A stretch of DNA of 64,000 nt from Symbiodinium natans (GCA_905221605.1 CAJNDS010002191.1:1274953-1338952); one strand, 5' to 3'. Shown: positions 51,101-55,792, counted from the stretch's first letter. The notes: generated by a model not told the origin, from the sequence alone. Numbers and translations: made by a program.

Positions 51101-52954
51101 TGGACTTTGGTGTAAAGTTTAGTCCCTATACTCTAAACCCTAACCCATGTACAAGACTGTTTCAGTTTAATGTCCGAGTTGGGGGGGGGGGGGGGGCAAG
51201 ACTCCGAGACCCCAACGAAAGGCAAACTTCCCAGCCCGCCCGAAAGAACCAGGCAAAACCTCAACCCCTCAACGTCCAAACCCCCCAACCCGAATCTCCT
51301 TTTGTTGGCTTAGGGTTTGCGGCTGCAGAGTAGCAGATTCTTCTTGGTGTGCCATAACCGGCCATAACCCCCCTCAAACCCCGAAGTGTTTTTTTTTTCT
51401 AGTCTCCCCGTTATAAAACCCAGCAGGTAAGAAACCAGCAGTTTTCTTGGTAAGCATCCTCGGCTATACCGTTATGAGCAATCGGCTGCTTGGGAACAAG
51501 TACTTTGTGCTAGGGTTCCGGGGCAGACCGAGAATGAACCTTTGGGTTCAAAACCCAACACCCTGGCAGCCTAGCCCTAAATCCTACTTAGGCTCTGAAC
51601 CCCAAAGTCCTAAACCCGAACCCCAAACCCGAAACCCTGAACCCGGAAACCCGAAACCCTAAACCCTGCACCCGCAACCCTACAGCCCTAAACCGAAACC
51701 CTAAACCCCTAAACCCTATAAGCCCTAAACCTGAGGCCGAACAGGCGGACAGGCAAGACGGGCGACCTCTTCGTGCAGATCCGGGTGGCTTGGACTTTTG
51801 GCTTTGGGACTTTCGGGTTTAGGACTTGGGGCTTTCGGGCTTCACGGTAGGTTTAGGGGCTTAGCTTTGCGGTTTAGGGTTCACCTTAAACCCTAAACAT
51901 CCTAAACCCAAGCTATCAACCCCCCCCCCCCCCCCCCGCCGCCCCACCCACCCACCCACCCACGCACCCACACACACCCCCCAACTCCACCCCTCCTGAA
52001 TCCTAAGCCTACAGCACCTAACCCCCTAGGCCCCAAACTTTTTGAACATTTCGATGCAGCTGCTCCCTGCAGGTGGACTTCCCCAAGGAGATCTCAAAGA
52101 GCAGCCCCTCGTCTGCTCTGCATGTCAACAGCAGTCGCCCCACTGCAAATCTTCCAAAGTTCCGGGTTTTAGGTTTTAGGGTTGAGGGTTGAGGGTTGAG
52201 GGTTGAGGGTTTAGGTCTGGAATTTCTTGCTTCGAACCTCTGCAAACCTCTGCAAGTCTAGACCCTAAACCCTAACTTCTTAACCCTGAGTCTAAGTCCG
52301 AAGGTTTATGTAGAGGGCGAGATTTACAGTTGTGGGTTGAGGGCTCAGCCCGAAGAAGCCAGAAACCTGTGTGGGCTGCAATGGGTTCAGGGTTTCAGGT
52401 GTCTGGCTCGAAGCGCAAGTTTTTGGGGCCTAGGGGTTTGGGATTGAGACGGACATAACGGCCAGAAGAAACAGCATAGAAGCGAGGAGCGAAGGAACGA
52501 ACGTACCGCAGGCAGAGGAACCGATTGTCTGCGATGCCATGCTCGATCTCGCATTCCGCTAAAGAAGAACAGCAAGAGAACCATCGTCATGACTCAGCTG
52601 CTCCCAAAACATCCCCTTAACCCTAAATCCTAAACCCTTTTTGGGAGAGAGAAAAAAAAACCCACACACCAATATCACACACCAAACCCACCTTCGAGGC
52701 GGTTGCTTGGCATAGTTATAAGAATAGGTATATGTACCCATTAAGGTGGCAACGAGTTGCACATGTAGTTATTCCTAGGTTACTCCTGGGTCTAGTTACC
52801 CTAAACCCCAAACCTCAAACCTCAACCCTAAACCCTAAACCCTTTTTTTCCTAGGTTACCCGGGTCTAGCATAGGTAGCTCTGTAGCCTGTCAGGCAGAG
52901 CGCCTCTAGCCGAGCTGCTCGGTGGGAAGCCCCTGACTGACGAGGAGTTGTCCA
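24104..52954 (+). CDS. dnaJ: Class A DnaJ / Hsp40 co-chaperone gene, 28 exons joined
   Basis: Co-chaperone that binds unfolded protein and stimulates Hsp70 ATP hydrolysis, most likely cytosolic since no signal or transit peptide is visible. Twenty-eight exons on the + strand (listed separately) give 1,048 coding nt. Residues: Gly run 6-13; J-domain 14-80 with the Hsp70-contacting HPD at 44-46 (KFHPDRGGDEAKF); short G/F linker 80-95; zinc motifs with Cys pairs at 125/128, 141/144, 168/171 and 183/186; C-terminal domains from about 195 to 320 including VTVEPG, SGDLIITV, AEALCGF, YLDGADLVIRSDPG and VISGKGMP. Spacing between these landmarks matches class A DnaJ proteins. Exon phases agree at each junction; the junction after 44687 has two possible readings. 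By my count 14 introns start with GC, 11 with GT and 3 with GA; 21 of 28 acceptors are AG|G. The fourth zinc motif is CxxCxG without the final Gly. The true 3' end lies at or beyond 53310. No frameshift or internal stop was met, so the gene looks intact. Confidence 0.93.
24565..24604 (+). CDS. dnaJ: DnaJ exon 2 (Gly run and J-domain helix I start)
   Basis: Acceptor CTTCGCAG|G. Encodes seven Gly then DDRLYQ. Donor is GC (TACCA|GCATCT), phase 2. A CCCTAAA run ends about 80 bp upstream. Confidence 0.9.
24838..24930 (+). repeat. dnaJ: TTTAGGG array in DnaJ intron 2
   Basis: About twelve units. A CCCTAAA array closes the same intron at 25450-25540, so the intron RNA could pair UUUAGGG with CCCUAAA. 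Confidence 0.95.
25565..25595 (+). CDS. dnaJ: DnaJ exon 3 (J-domain, LLEVDRNASE)
   Basis: Acceptor GCTGGAG|G, GT donor (GCGAG|GTGCCC). It matches the conserved YxxLGVxxNAS segment. CCCTAAA/CCCTAAG array on the left, TTTAGGG on the right. Confidence 0.92.
25712..25757. mobile_element. Element RF-M, partial
   Basis: GACCCCAAAGTAGGTATTATTT followed by GTGCTTGGAGCCCCAA. Fuller copies at 28853-28925, 53529-53590 and 56097-56165. Confidence 0.6.
26017..26054 (+). CDS. dnaJ: DnaJ exon 4 (J-domain helix II)
   Basis: AEIKQAYKKQAMK, the basic helix that contacts Hsp70. Acceptor CCAAAG|G. The GC donor (ATGAA|GCTTGG) is the only cut that restores MKFHPD across the junction. Confidence 0.93.
27131..27432 (-). 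repeat. CCCCAAACCCTAAA repeat region before DnaJ exon 5
   Basis: About 300 bp of alternating CCCCAAA and CCCTAAA units. The 78-codon Gly/Phe/Val frame on the minus strand is a translation of this repeat. Confidence 0.9.
27450..27510 (+). CDS. dnaJ: DnaJ exon 5 (HPD loop and helix III)
   Basis: Acceptor CCCGAG|G. Reads FHPDRGGDEAKFKDISKAYE, carrying the invariant HPD. GC donor (TACGAG|GCCACC). Upstream is a long CCCCAAACCCTAAA region (27131-27430). Confidence 0.96.
28191..28242 (+). CDS. dnaJ: DnaJ exon 6 (end of J-domain)
   Basis: VLSDPQRRQIYDAYGEAG, the classic J-domain end. Acceptor GTGCGAG|G, GC donor (GCAG|GCTGGT). CCCTAAA units lie on both sides. Confidence 0.96.
28705..28782. mobile_element. 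Element RF-D, left part
   Basis: ACTTGGTAGCCCGGTGGTACG to GTAACCAACCCAAGCAGGGG. It lacks the right terminal repeat and is followed directly by TTTAGGG-like repeats. Confidence 0.65.
28853..28925. mobile_element. Element RF-M
   Basis: Two half-units, CCAAAGTAGGTATTATTTGC and CCAATGTAGGTATTATTGAT, in tandem. The reverse complement of the unit occurs at 53529 and 56097. Confidence 0.6.
29761..29928. mobile_element. RF-B element interrupted by an RF-E element
   Basis: The outer arms CTTATACTAACAGCCTTGAA and CAGGACTGTTAGTATAAGGG are RF-B. Between them, 29817-29879 carries the RF-E ends (GGACCAGGGGTAGGCCC and TTACTCCCGGGTCTAG). This is a nested insertion, so RF-E was active after RF-B. Confidence 0.7.
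30514..30559 (+). CDS. dnaJ: DnaJ exon 7 (G/F linker)
   Basis: QIFGFQAGGKGRGRG. Acceptor TTCCGAG|G, GC donor (CGCGG|GCGCCC), phase 2. CCCTAAA on the left, TTTAGGGG repeats on the right. Confidence 0.88.
31338..31414. mobile_element. Element RF-B
   Basis: GCATGTTCCCCCTTGTACTA, then CAGTCCTTAAGAGGGATTCT, and the inverse arm ATTCAGCATTGTTAG. Confidence 0.65.
32130..32166 (+). CDS. dnaJ: DnaJ exon 8
   Basis: EDARYDVSLTLE, the strand leading into the first C-terminal domain. Acceptor TTCGCAG|G, GA donor (CTCGAG|GAGCAC). The minus-strand frame over it is a shadow. Confidence 0.9.
32616..32640 (+). CDS. dnaJ: DnaJ exon 9 (25 nt)
   Basis: ELYAGTSR, matching the LEELYxGxxR motif before the zinc region. 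Acceptor TCGCGCAG|G, GT donor (CGAA|GTAGCA). Confidence 0.88.
32816..32885. repeat. (TA)n-rich microsatellite in DnaJ intron 9
   Basis: Two ATATATATA runs separated by about 30 bp. Similar TA runs occur at 3690, 13403, 33973 and 39425. Confidence 0.85.
32905..32958. mobile_element. Element RF-F, partial
   Basis: AAGGCTCCCTAGGCTTCCTTAAGG then GGTACCTACCCGCCCATGAA, shared with 44915-45015. Confidence 0.55.
33625..33860. mobile_element. Element RF-H fragments
   Basis: TTCCCTTATTGGGTTGAAGAGGATCATATTCAGG and later GGGCCATCCTGG with GAATGAGGGAATGAGG. The same words in the same order occur at 3140-3235, and shorter pieces at 4445 and 59600. Confidence 0.55.
33861..34215. repeat. AT-rich inverted repeat in DnaJ intron 9
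   Basis: TGGTGAGTGTATATA occurs twice (33900 and 33935) next to a (TA)9 run. The pieces GAATGAGGGAATGAGGTACC and GGCCCTAATTCCCTCATTCC face each other about 330 bp apart. ORF 33863-34135 on minus is an artefact of this block. Confidence 0.5.
34404..34445 (+). CDS. dnaJ: DnaJ exon 10 (zinc motif 1)
   Basis: SISYTKDKICSSCVG with the first Cys pair. Acceptor GACTCAG|G, GC donor (GTGG|GCCCCT). Fourteen CCCTAAA-type units precede it, and about 18 TTTAGGG units (34465-34588) follow. Confidence 0.93.
34676..34776. mobile_element. Element RF-C
   Basis: GGGGGTTTTACGACAATCGG to ATTTCGGCAACCCCCGTA, lying in DnaJ intron 10 after the TTTAGGG array. Confidence 0.75.
34974..35012 (+). CDS. dnaJ: DnaJ exon 11 (between zinc motifs 1 and 2)
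   Basis: NGKGGQNPQQCQ plus the first base of the next codon. Acceptor GCCCTGAG|G. The GA donor (CCAGC|GATCCT) is required to reach CQRCKGRG. Confidence 0.9.
35734..35818. mobile_element. Inverted-repeat element RF-B, complete
   Basis: GGGATGTTCCCGCTTATACT with AACAGTCCTTGAGAGG, and inverse AAAGGACTGTTAGTATAAGG and GGGGAACATC. Best-preserved copy of the family. Confidence 0.85.
36451..36561. mobile_element. Inverted-repeat element RF-A, complete
   Basis: CGTAGTAGCTGAATGAGTAC to CTTATGAACTCAGCAACTAAG, with an inner inverse pair GTACACTTTGCACT / AAGTGTACAC. It ends 31 bp before DnaJ exon 12. Confidence 0.85.
36592..36619 (+). CDS. dnaJ: DnaJ exon 12 (zinc motif 2)
   Basis: RCKGRGVVAT, completing CxxCxGxG. 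Acceptor GCCCAAG|G, GT donor (GCCAC|GTGCTG). An RF-A element ends 31 bp upstream. Confidence 0.92.
36802..36884. mobile_element. Element RF-B, diverged
   Basis: GGGATGTTCCCCCTGTCCCT at left and GGCTGTTAGTATTGGGGGGA with ACATGCC at right. Confidence 0.65.
37291..37367. mobile_element. Element RF-E, shortened
   Basis: CCCAGAGTAGGCCCTCATTCC and AAAAAAAGTGTACCCTTTCT then TTGCTAG, with the centre deleted relative to 40773-40881. Confidence 0.55.
37541..37580 (+). CDS. dnaJ: DnaJ exon 13
   Basis: TTQIAPGMYQQHM, the conserved QLxPGMxQQ segment. Acceptor CATGCCCAG|G, GC donor (CACATG|GCTCAG). The +2 frame here, which reads as an 84-codon ORF at 37457-37711, is a shadow. Confidence 0.93.
38094..38237 (+). 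CDS. Open island inside DnaJ intron 13, unknown
   Basis: An ATG-started 47-codon frame reads MPAKEAQGHLAYAAEAERLE and RLFNNLSVRAAKSLFFF to TGA at 38235-38237. The next frame then runs on to 38406 through HEALHAEMRAWLRQVRLFRN and two CxxC pairs (CSGC, CTAC). The block 38040-38470 has no telomere-like repeats and even base composition, unlike the intron around it. It could be a nested gene with a frameshift or intron, a retroposed copy, or chance. Confidence 0.35.
   Translation: MPAKEAQGHLAYAAEAERLERLFNNLSVRAAKSLFFFDFSGVWRRLS
38516..38580 (-). repeat. CCCTAAA array
   Basis: Nine units inside DnaJ intron 13. A further ten units lie at 39884-39952 and sixteen at 40601-40687. Confidence 0.95.
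39150..39660. repeat. ATGC/ATGT and ATAC microsatellite cluster
   Basis: (ATGTATGC)n from 39160 to 39385, then (TA)n, (CATA)n and (GATA)n to about 39657. The Cys/Met/His-rich frames of 60-191 codons on both strands are translations of these 4-mers. Confidence 0.95.
40601..40687 (-). repeat. CCCTAAA array
   Basis: About twelve perfect units within DnaJ intron 13. Confidence 0.95.
40773..40881. mobile_element. Element RF-E, complete
   Basis: GGACCCAGAGTAGGCCCTGA to TTCCTAGGTTACTCTTGGGT with CTAG at the end; GACCCAGAGTA and TACTCTTGGGTC are inverse ends. The internal GGGGGTTTAGGTTCCCCTAT includes a natural TTTAGG, which may have seeded the array seen at 57790. Confidence 0.8.
41310..41351 (+). 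CDS. dnaJ: DnaJ exon 14 (zinc motif 3)
   Basis: DVCQPCRGGGTVKA. Acceptor TCCTGCAG|G, GT donor (AAGGCC|GTTAGA). The 3.7 kb intron before it is the largest in the gene. Confidence 0.94.
41862..41887 (+). CDS. dnaJ: DnaJ exon 15 (zinc motif 4)
   Basis: DPICVCCLG, the fourth Cys pair, 26 nt. Acceptor GACAGAAG|G. The GT donor is the start of a TTTAGGG run (CTCGG|GTTTAG). Confidence 0.88.
42116..42131 (+). CDS. dnaJ: DnaJ exon 16 (16-nt microexon)
   Basis: EMLVC. Placed because the loop after zinc motif 4 needs seven residues before the conserved Lys, and this piece (with the Gln and Glu of exon 17) supplies exactly that, in phase (2 to 0). Acceptor TTCAAG|G, GC donor (CTGT|GCAAGG). The least independent of the exon calls. 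Confidence 0.65.
42543..42589 (+). CDS. dnaJ: DnaJ exon 17
   Basis: QEKAPFQVTVEPGTE. The acceptor follows a CCCTAAA array directly (CCCTAG|C). GC donor (GAGGA|GCCGAG), then TTTAGGG. Confidence 0.92.
42775..42893. mobile_element. Element RF-J
   Basis: GTAGTTTCATGGGCCC at left and GGGAGCATGAGACTACC at right are inverse ends. Core TATAGGGTATTCGAGGGATATATAAGGGG. Confidence 0.65.
43047..43077 (+). CDS. dnaJ: DnaJ exon 18
   Basis: CRRVIRFPEE. Acceptor TTTCGGAG|T, GT donor (GAGGAG|GTTTGG). It matches the strand before the Gly-rich loop in C-terminal domain I. Confidence 0.88.
43703..43816. mobile_element. Element RF-E, complete
   Basis: CTAGGACACAGAGTAGACCC to TAGGTCACTCCTGAGTCTAG, near-perfect inverse ends, within DnaJ intron 18. 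Confidence 0.8.
44398..44610 (-). repeat. Degenerate CCCCAAA / CCCTAAA region before DnaJ exon 19
   Basis: About 210 bp of mixed units ending just before the acceptor CTAGCAG|. Confidence 0.85.
44615..44687 (+). CDS. dnaJ: DnaJ exon 19
   Basis: APGHDSGDLIITVRE then TSPGALARH. Acceptor CTAGCAG|G. The GC donor at CATG|GCGCGT is preferred on protein length; a GT donor 4 nt later would add Gly-Ala and pair with an acceptor at 46458. Confidence 0.92.
44915..45015. mobile_element. Element RF-F
   Basis: CCTAAGGGAGGCATGTAACC, then CCCCAAGGCTCCCTAAGCTT and GGTACCTACCCCCATGAA. Confidence 0.65.
45050..45485. other. Low-repeat block inside DnaJ intron 19, open on both strands
   Basis: 430 bp without telomere-like units. 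Plus frames of 77-83 codons (for example HFDQLNLLHRSIGHLTPC) and a 91-codon minus frame overlap. None has a recognisable motif, and I cannot choose between them. On the minus strand CCCATAATTTGGCTCAAG resembles the dinoflagellate spliced-leader 3' end, but it lies downstream of the minus frame, not at its start. Confidence 0.3.
45845..45943 (-). repeat. CCCTAAA array
   Basis: About fourteen units in DnaJ intron 19. Confidence 0.95.
46060..46200 (+). repeat. TTCATAGGG-type repeats
   Basis: Units such as GGGTTCATAGGGTT and GGCTTTAGGGTTCATAGGG, a variant of the TTTAGGG theme. Confidence 0.7.
46463..46482 (+). CDS. dnaJ: DnaJ exon 20
   Basis: VDIYTRC. Acceptor GTGAAG|T (or 46458 with the alternative donor of exon 19). 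GC donor (CGCTGT|GCAGAC). Confidence 0.8.
46766..46832. mobile_element. Element RF-B, left half
   Basis: GGGATGTTCCCCCTTGCACT, then AGGTCCTTAATAGGGATG. The right arm is missing. Confidence 0.6.
47134..47231. mobile_element. Element RF-L, second copy
   Basis: TTGCCTGAAGAACACACCCC and GGGGTTCTTCAGCAGACAG as inverse ends. Interior ATAGGGATAGTTATC and TTATTATTTGTTGG. Confidence 0.7.
47314..47325 (+). CDS. dnaJ: DnaJ exon 21 (12-nt microexon)
   Basis: LKIS. It restores the nine residues expected between the conserved Asp of exon 20 and AEAL of exon 22. Acceptor CACTGAG|T, GC donor (ATCTCC|GCCAGC), TTTAGGG about 20 bp later. Inferred from spacing. Confidence 0.6.
48519..48603. mobile_element. Element RF-G
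   Basis: CCCCCTTGGGAATTATGATAG, TTAAAACCCAAGAGGATATT, then TAAGGTTCTAAGGGGAGTAT. The second copy at 57040-57122 keeps the same order. Ends CCCCTTGG/CTAAGGGG are inverse. Confidence 0.7.
48800..48912 (-). repeat. CCCTAAA array facing a TTTAGGG array
   Basis: About sixteen CCCTAAA-type units, then about 100 bp of spacer, then TTTAGGG/TTCAGGG units from 49013 to 49160. This arm order is the one seen around exons, but I found no DnaJ piece in the spacer (48913-49012). Confidence 0.9.
49013..49160 (+). repeat. TTTAGGG array with TTCAGGG variants
   Basis: About 21 units, in DnaJ intron 21. Confidence 0.95.
49159..49232. mobile_element. Element RF-D, right half
   Basis: ATGTTCCCTTATAATGCCTCC through ATGATTACTGGGCTACCAAG. 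The left half has been replaced by the TTTAGGG array that abuts it. Confidence 0.65.
49413..49444 (+). CDS. dnaJ: DnaJ exon 22
   Basis: AEALCGFERK, a family signature. Acceptor GAGCCAG|G, GT donor (AAGAT|GTGTGG). CCCTAAA on the left, TTTAGGG on the right. Confidence 0.94.
49780..50000. repeat. Dispersed repeat with CCTGGAGTGCCCAACCCCAG units, copy 2
   Basis: AAACTCAACTCTGCTCCTCG and CTTCTCCTCGCCCGGTCTAC match 1690-1740 closely, then five units of the CCTGGAGTG repeat, with a TTTTGGGTTTAGGGTTGGG insert at 49867-49890. Confidence 0.8.
50279..50390. mobile_element. Element RF-B with internal poly-C
   Basis: GGGATGTTCACCTTTATACT and AAGGACTGTTCATATAAGGG with GGAGCATCCC; about 19 C in the centre. 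Confidence 0.75.
50433..50481 (+). CDS. dnaJ: DnaJ exon 23
   Basis: IKYLDGADLVIRSDPGQ. Acceptor TCGCCAG|A, GT donor (CCAG|GTGCGA). Confidence 0.94.
50845..50900 (+). CDS. dnaJ: DnaJ exon 24
   Basis: VVKPEDMLVISGKGMPAA. Acceptor GACGCAG|G. The GA donor (GCCCG|GACGGT) gives the loop length seen in related proteins. TTTAGGG follows. Confidence 0.94.
51745..51784 (+). CDS. dnaJ: DnaJ exon 25
   Basis: RTGKTGDLFVQIR. Acceptor CGAACAG|G, GT donor (CCGG|GTGGCT). CCCTAAA and CCCGAAA repeats precede it (51590-51730). Confidence 0.92.
52073..52100 (+). CDS. dnaJ: DnaJ exon 26
   Basis: VDFPKEISK. Acceptor CCCTGCAG|G, GC donor (AAAGA|GCAGCC). Confidence 0.92.
52565..52585 (+). CDS. dnaJ: DnaJ exon 27 (21 nt)
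   Basis: EQQENHR, matching the SxEQxxxL segment after the last strand. Acceptor CGCTAAAG|A, GT donor (CATC|GTCATG). Reading through the donor would reach TAA at 52612-52614, a possible alternative short end. Confidence 0.75.
52769..52870. mobile_element. Two RF-E right ends
   Basis: TTATTCCTAGGTTACTCCTGG with GTCTAG at 52770-52797, and CCTAGGTTACCCGGGTCTAG at 52850-52869, separated by CCCTAAA-type units. DnaJ exon 28 begins 25 bp after the second. Confidence 0.6.
52895..52954 (+). CDS. dnaJ: DnaJ exon 28
   Basis: RAPLAELLGGKPLTDEELS. Acceptor CCTGTCAG|G. The GT donor (TCCA|GTTGGTTTAGGG) leads into TTTAGGG repeats. Confidence 0.8.
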
Positions 52955-52956
52955 GT

Positions 52957-53055
52957 TGGTTTAGGGTTTAGGGTTTAGGGTTTAGGGTTTAGGTTTTAGG
53001 TTTTAGGTTTTAGGGTTTAGGGTTTAGGGTTTAGGGTTTAGGGTTTAGGGTTTAG
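52957..53055 (+). repeat. TTTAGGG / TTTTAGG array after DnaJ exon 28
   Basis: About thirteen units including three TTTTAGG variants, starting at the donor of exon 28. Degenerate forms continue to 53300. Confidence 0.95.
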
Positions 53056-53309
53056 CCGAAATAGCCGAAGCCCAAACAGCTCAGTAGGGTTTAGAGTTGG
53101 GGGTTTCGTTTTCTAGGGTTTTAGGGTTTAAGGGTTTTAAGGTTTCAGGGTTTAGAGTTTCCGGGTTTGAGGGTGGTGTAAGGTTTAGGGTTTCAGAGTT
53201 TTGGAGTTTTAGGGTCTCAGGGTTTTAGGGTTTGAGCGCTTTAGGGTTTTAGAGTTTAGGGTCTTAGGGTTGTAGGGTTTTTGGATTTTACGGTTTTTGG
53301 GTTTACCAG

Positions 53310-53356
53310 CGAAAACTGAGCCACAGGAGGACCCTGCAGCCACCCGAGCGCGGAAG
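53310..53356 (+). CDS. dnaJ: Possible DnaJ exon 29 (hydrophilic tail)
   Basis: After GTTTACCAG| the phase 1 frame reads TKTEPQEDPAATRARK and stays open beyond, rich in charged residues as DnaJ tails are. The 3' boundary is not fixed: GC donors at 53338 and 53347 are possible. Confidence 0.5.
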
Positions 53357-54969
53357 CTCTCCGACCGTCAGGCGACAGAGCGTCCCCCGAAAAACTTTCG
53401 AAGCCTGAGCTGGAGCCCTAGGGTTCCAAGTCTTAGGGTTTGGGGTTTACGGTTTACGGTTTAGGGTTTAGGGTTTAGGGTCTAATTAGGGTTTAGGGTT
53501 TAGGGTTTAGGGTTTAGGGTTTAGGGCTCTAAGTATATGAAAAACACCTACATTGGGGTCTAAAGTCTGTACATAATGCCTTAGGTCTGATAAAGTTTAT
53601 GGGTTGATAGGGCTTGTAGGTTGTTAGTTTAGGGCTTAGGGTTGAGGGTTTAGGGTCATTAGGGTTTGTGGTGTTTTTAGAGGGTTTGTACAGGGCTTAT
53701 GGGGTTTGTAGGGTTGTAGTTAGAGCTTTAGGGTTTAGGGTTTAGGGTTCAGGGTCAGGGTTTGGGGCTTAGGGCAATGTTTTGGTGGTTGACAAATCAC
53801 ATGCCTCGGCCGAGACTCTTTTAGGGTTTAGAGCTTAAGGTTTCGAGTTTAGGGTTTAGGGCAAGTCGCTTCCTGTCGCTGCCAGATCCTCATAATCGCC
53901 ATGTGCTCCGTTTCGTCAGGAGAAGTCTATCAAAATGTACTTCGCTCCATCCCACTCAGGAATCCAAGCTGTAATCATGGGTTCCCCTACTACCCCCCCC
54001 CCCCCCCCCCCCTATACTAATCCCCCCCCCTGGGTGCCCCCCCTGATTCAGGATAGTTAAGCCTAATTAAGGTTACTTATGGGAGGAACCTAGTGGGTGG
54101 CCCTAAACTCTAACCCTAAACTTTAAGGAGAACCTAGGGGGAGCATTGTAGAGGGGGTAGTCGGGGCACCCATGATGTAACTTACTGTGCCACACCTGCA
54201 TCCTTGGTTCGCTTCTAGGAGAATGTCTAATTTAGGGTTTAGGGTTTAGGGTTTAGGGTTTAGGGTTTAGGGTTTAGGGCTTAGGGTTTAGGGGGTTGCG
54301 CACAAGCATCTTGCACGACCACCTTCTAGCGGTCTAGGGCTAGGTAAACTCTAAACTCTAGACGCAAACCTCTAAGGGCACAGGTTAACAAAGGGTCTAG
54401 AAAGTTAAGACTATGGGGTGCGGGTTTCGGGTTTTAGGGCAGTAGGGTTTTAGGTTTTGGGGGCGTTCGGGTTTTAGGTTTTCAGGGCTTTAGGCCTGGG
54501 CCATGCAAGACTCCCATGTTTATAGCGTATGCCTGCATACATGTATACATAGCTAAATGCTGCTCTAAACTTTTCCAGAGTTCCCTACCAGACCCAATTT
54601 CGGAATTAGCGCAGGGGAAGGGGGCGGGTGTTTGCTGGAACACTTAAAAAAGCCAACTGCCTGATTCCTCGTGACGTGTTTGCACTTGTCACAACCAGGC
54701 AGCTTTCTCCCTACGTAGCTTCTGGCAGGAGATGTAAAGCCTGTATTTGCAGGGCGCTATGGCAGCTTCGAACCCAAACCCTAAATCCTGAACCCTAAGC
54801 CCTAAAGCCTAAACCCTACTAGGGTTTTGGGTTTAGGGATGTAGGGTTTAGGGTTTAGGGATTAGGGATTCAGGGTTTAGGGTTTAGGGTTTAGGGTTTA
54901 GGGTTTAGGGTTTAGGGTTTAGGGTTTAGGGGAGTTTAGGGTGTAAGGGTATAAACCCTGAACCCTGAG

Positions 54970-55041
54970 TCGCACAGTCGCCAGCAGGTCCGAGACGTCA
55001 ACGACCGCTGGCGGCAGCCACGACCTAAGAAGAAGCCCTAA
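54970..55041 (+). CDS. Candidate C-terminal exon with TAA stop
   Basis: After CCCTGAG| the frame reads SHSRQQVRDVNDRWRQPRPK with KKP before TAA at 55039-55041. A later acceptor (GCCAGCAG|, 54988) is also possible. CCCTAAA-like units on the left, TTTAGGG immediately after the stop. It may be the true last exon of the DnaJ gene or belong to another gene; the junction could not be proved because exon 29's end is unknown. Confidence 0.45.
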   Translation, partial: SHSRQQVRDVNDRWRQPRPKKKP

Positions 55042-55089
55042 GGGTTTAGGGTTTAGGGTTTAGGGTTTAGGGCTCGGGGTTTCAGGTTT

Positions 55090-55200
55090 TCAGTACACTT
55101 CAGAAAGTTGGAACATGGTTTCAGGATGATGAGAGCTGGGATTCCCTTCAGTATGCCTTTTGGGGTATGGGGATAAGGATGTTCCAACTTTTCGGGGTTT
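55090..55200. mobile_element. Inverted-repeat element RF-I, second copy
   Basis: CAGAAAGTTGGAACATGGTT at left and GGATGTTCCAACTTTTCGG at right, the same element as 3838-3945 in the opposite orientation. Confidence 0.75.
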
Positions 55201-55517
55201 ACGGGTTCAGGGTTTAGCGTTTAGGGGAATAACCTTAATCTCCAAACCACGTCCAAAGCTTCAGGCAACGCGCCTATACAAGGAGGTCTAAGACCCCTCG
55301 AATCGAGCGCATACCTTTATACCCCAAGTCCTGAAGCCCGACATCGACTCTTGGAACACAACTGTTGGGTTTTAGGGTTCAGGGCTTAGGGTTTAGGGTT
55401 TAAGGGTGTGGACTCGGGCTTGAAGTAGGGTCTGGCATCTGGTTTTCCTTTCAGAGCATTGACTTTCAGACCCTTCACCCTAAACCCTAAACCCTAAACC
55501 CTAAACCCTAAACCCAG

Positions 55518-55567
55518 CGCGGGGCCCTGCTTCGGAATGCCCTGCACCTTCTCGTTTCTACTGAGAA
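55518..55567 (+). CDS. Candidate exon, unknown protein (gene 3)
   Basis: RGALLRNALHLLVSTEK after AAACCCAG|, GT donor (GAGAA|GTTTGT), phase 2. A CCCTAAA array precedes it directly. Looks like a helix. Confidence 0.5.
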
Positions 55568-55792
55568 GTTTGTTTGTTGTTGTTTGTTTCATGGGGTGTA
55601 TAGGGCTTCCCGAAGTGGTGCCCACTGTCCCTTTTTGTTTGTTGTCCTTCTGAAGTCCCTGATGCTTTACAGGGCTTAGTGTGTAGGGGTTAGGGCCTAT
55701 ATAATAATGATAATCATTATTGCTATTGTCATTGTTCTTCTTCTTCTTATGAATATTATTCTTATCTTCATGATTATTAGCATTATTTTCAG

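Noticed and set aside
24104-53356. DnaJ pieces as a dead pseudogene
   Set aside because: Every piece keeps family residues, phases agree at each junction and no internal stop or frameshift is needed. A decayed copy would not keep 28 exons in register.
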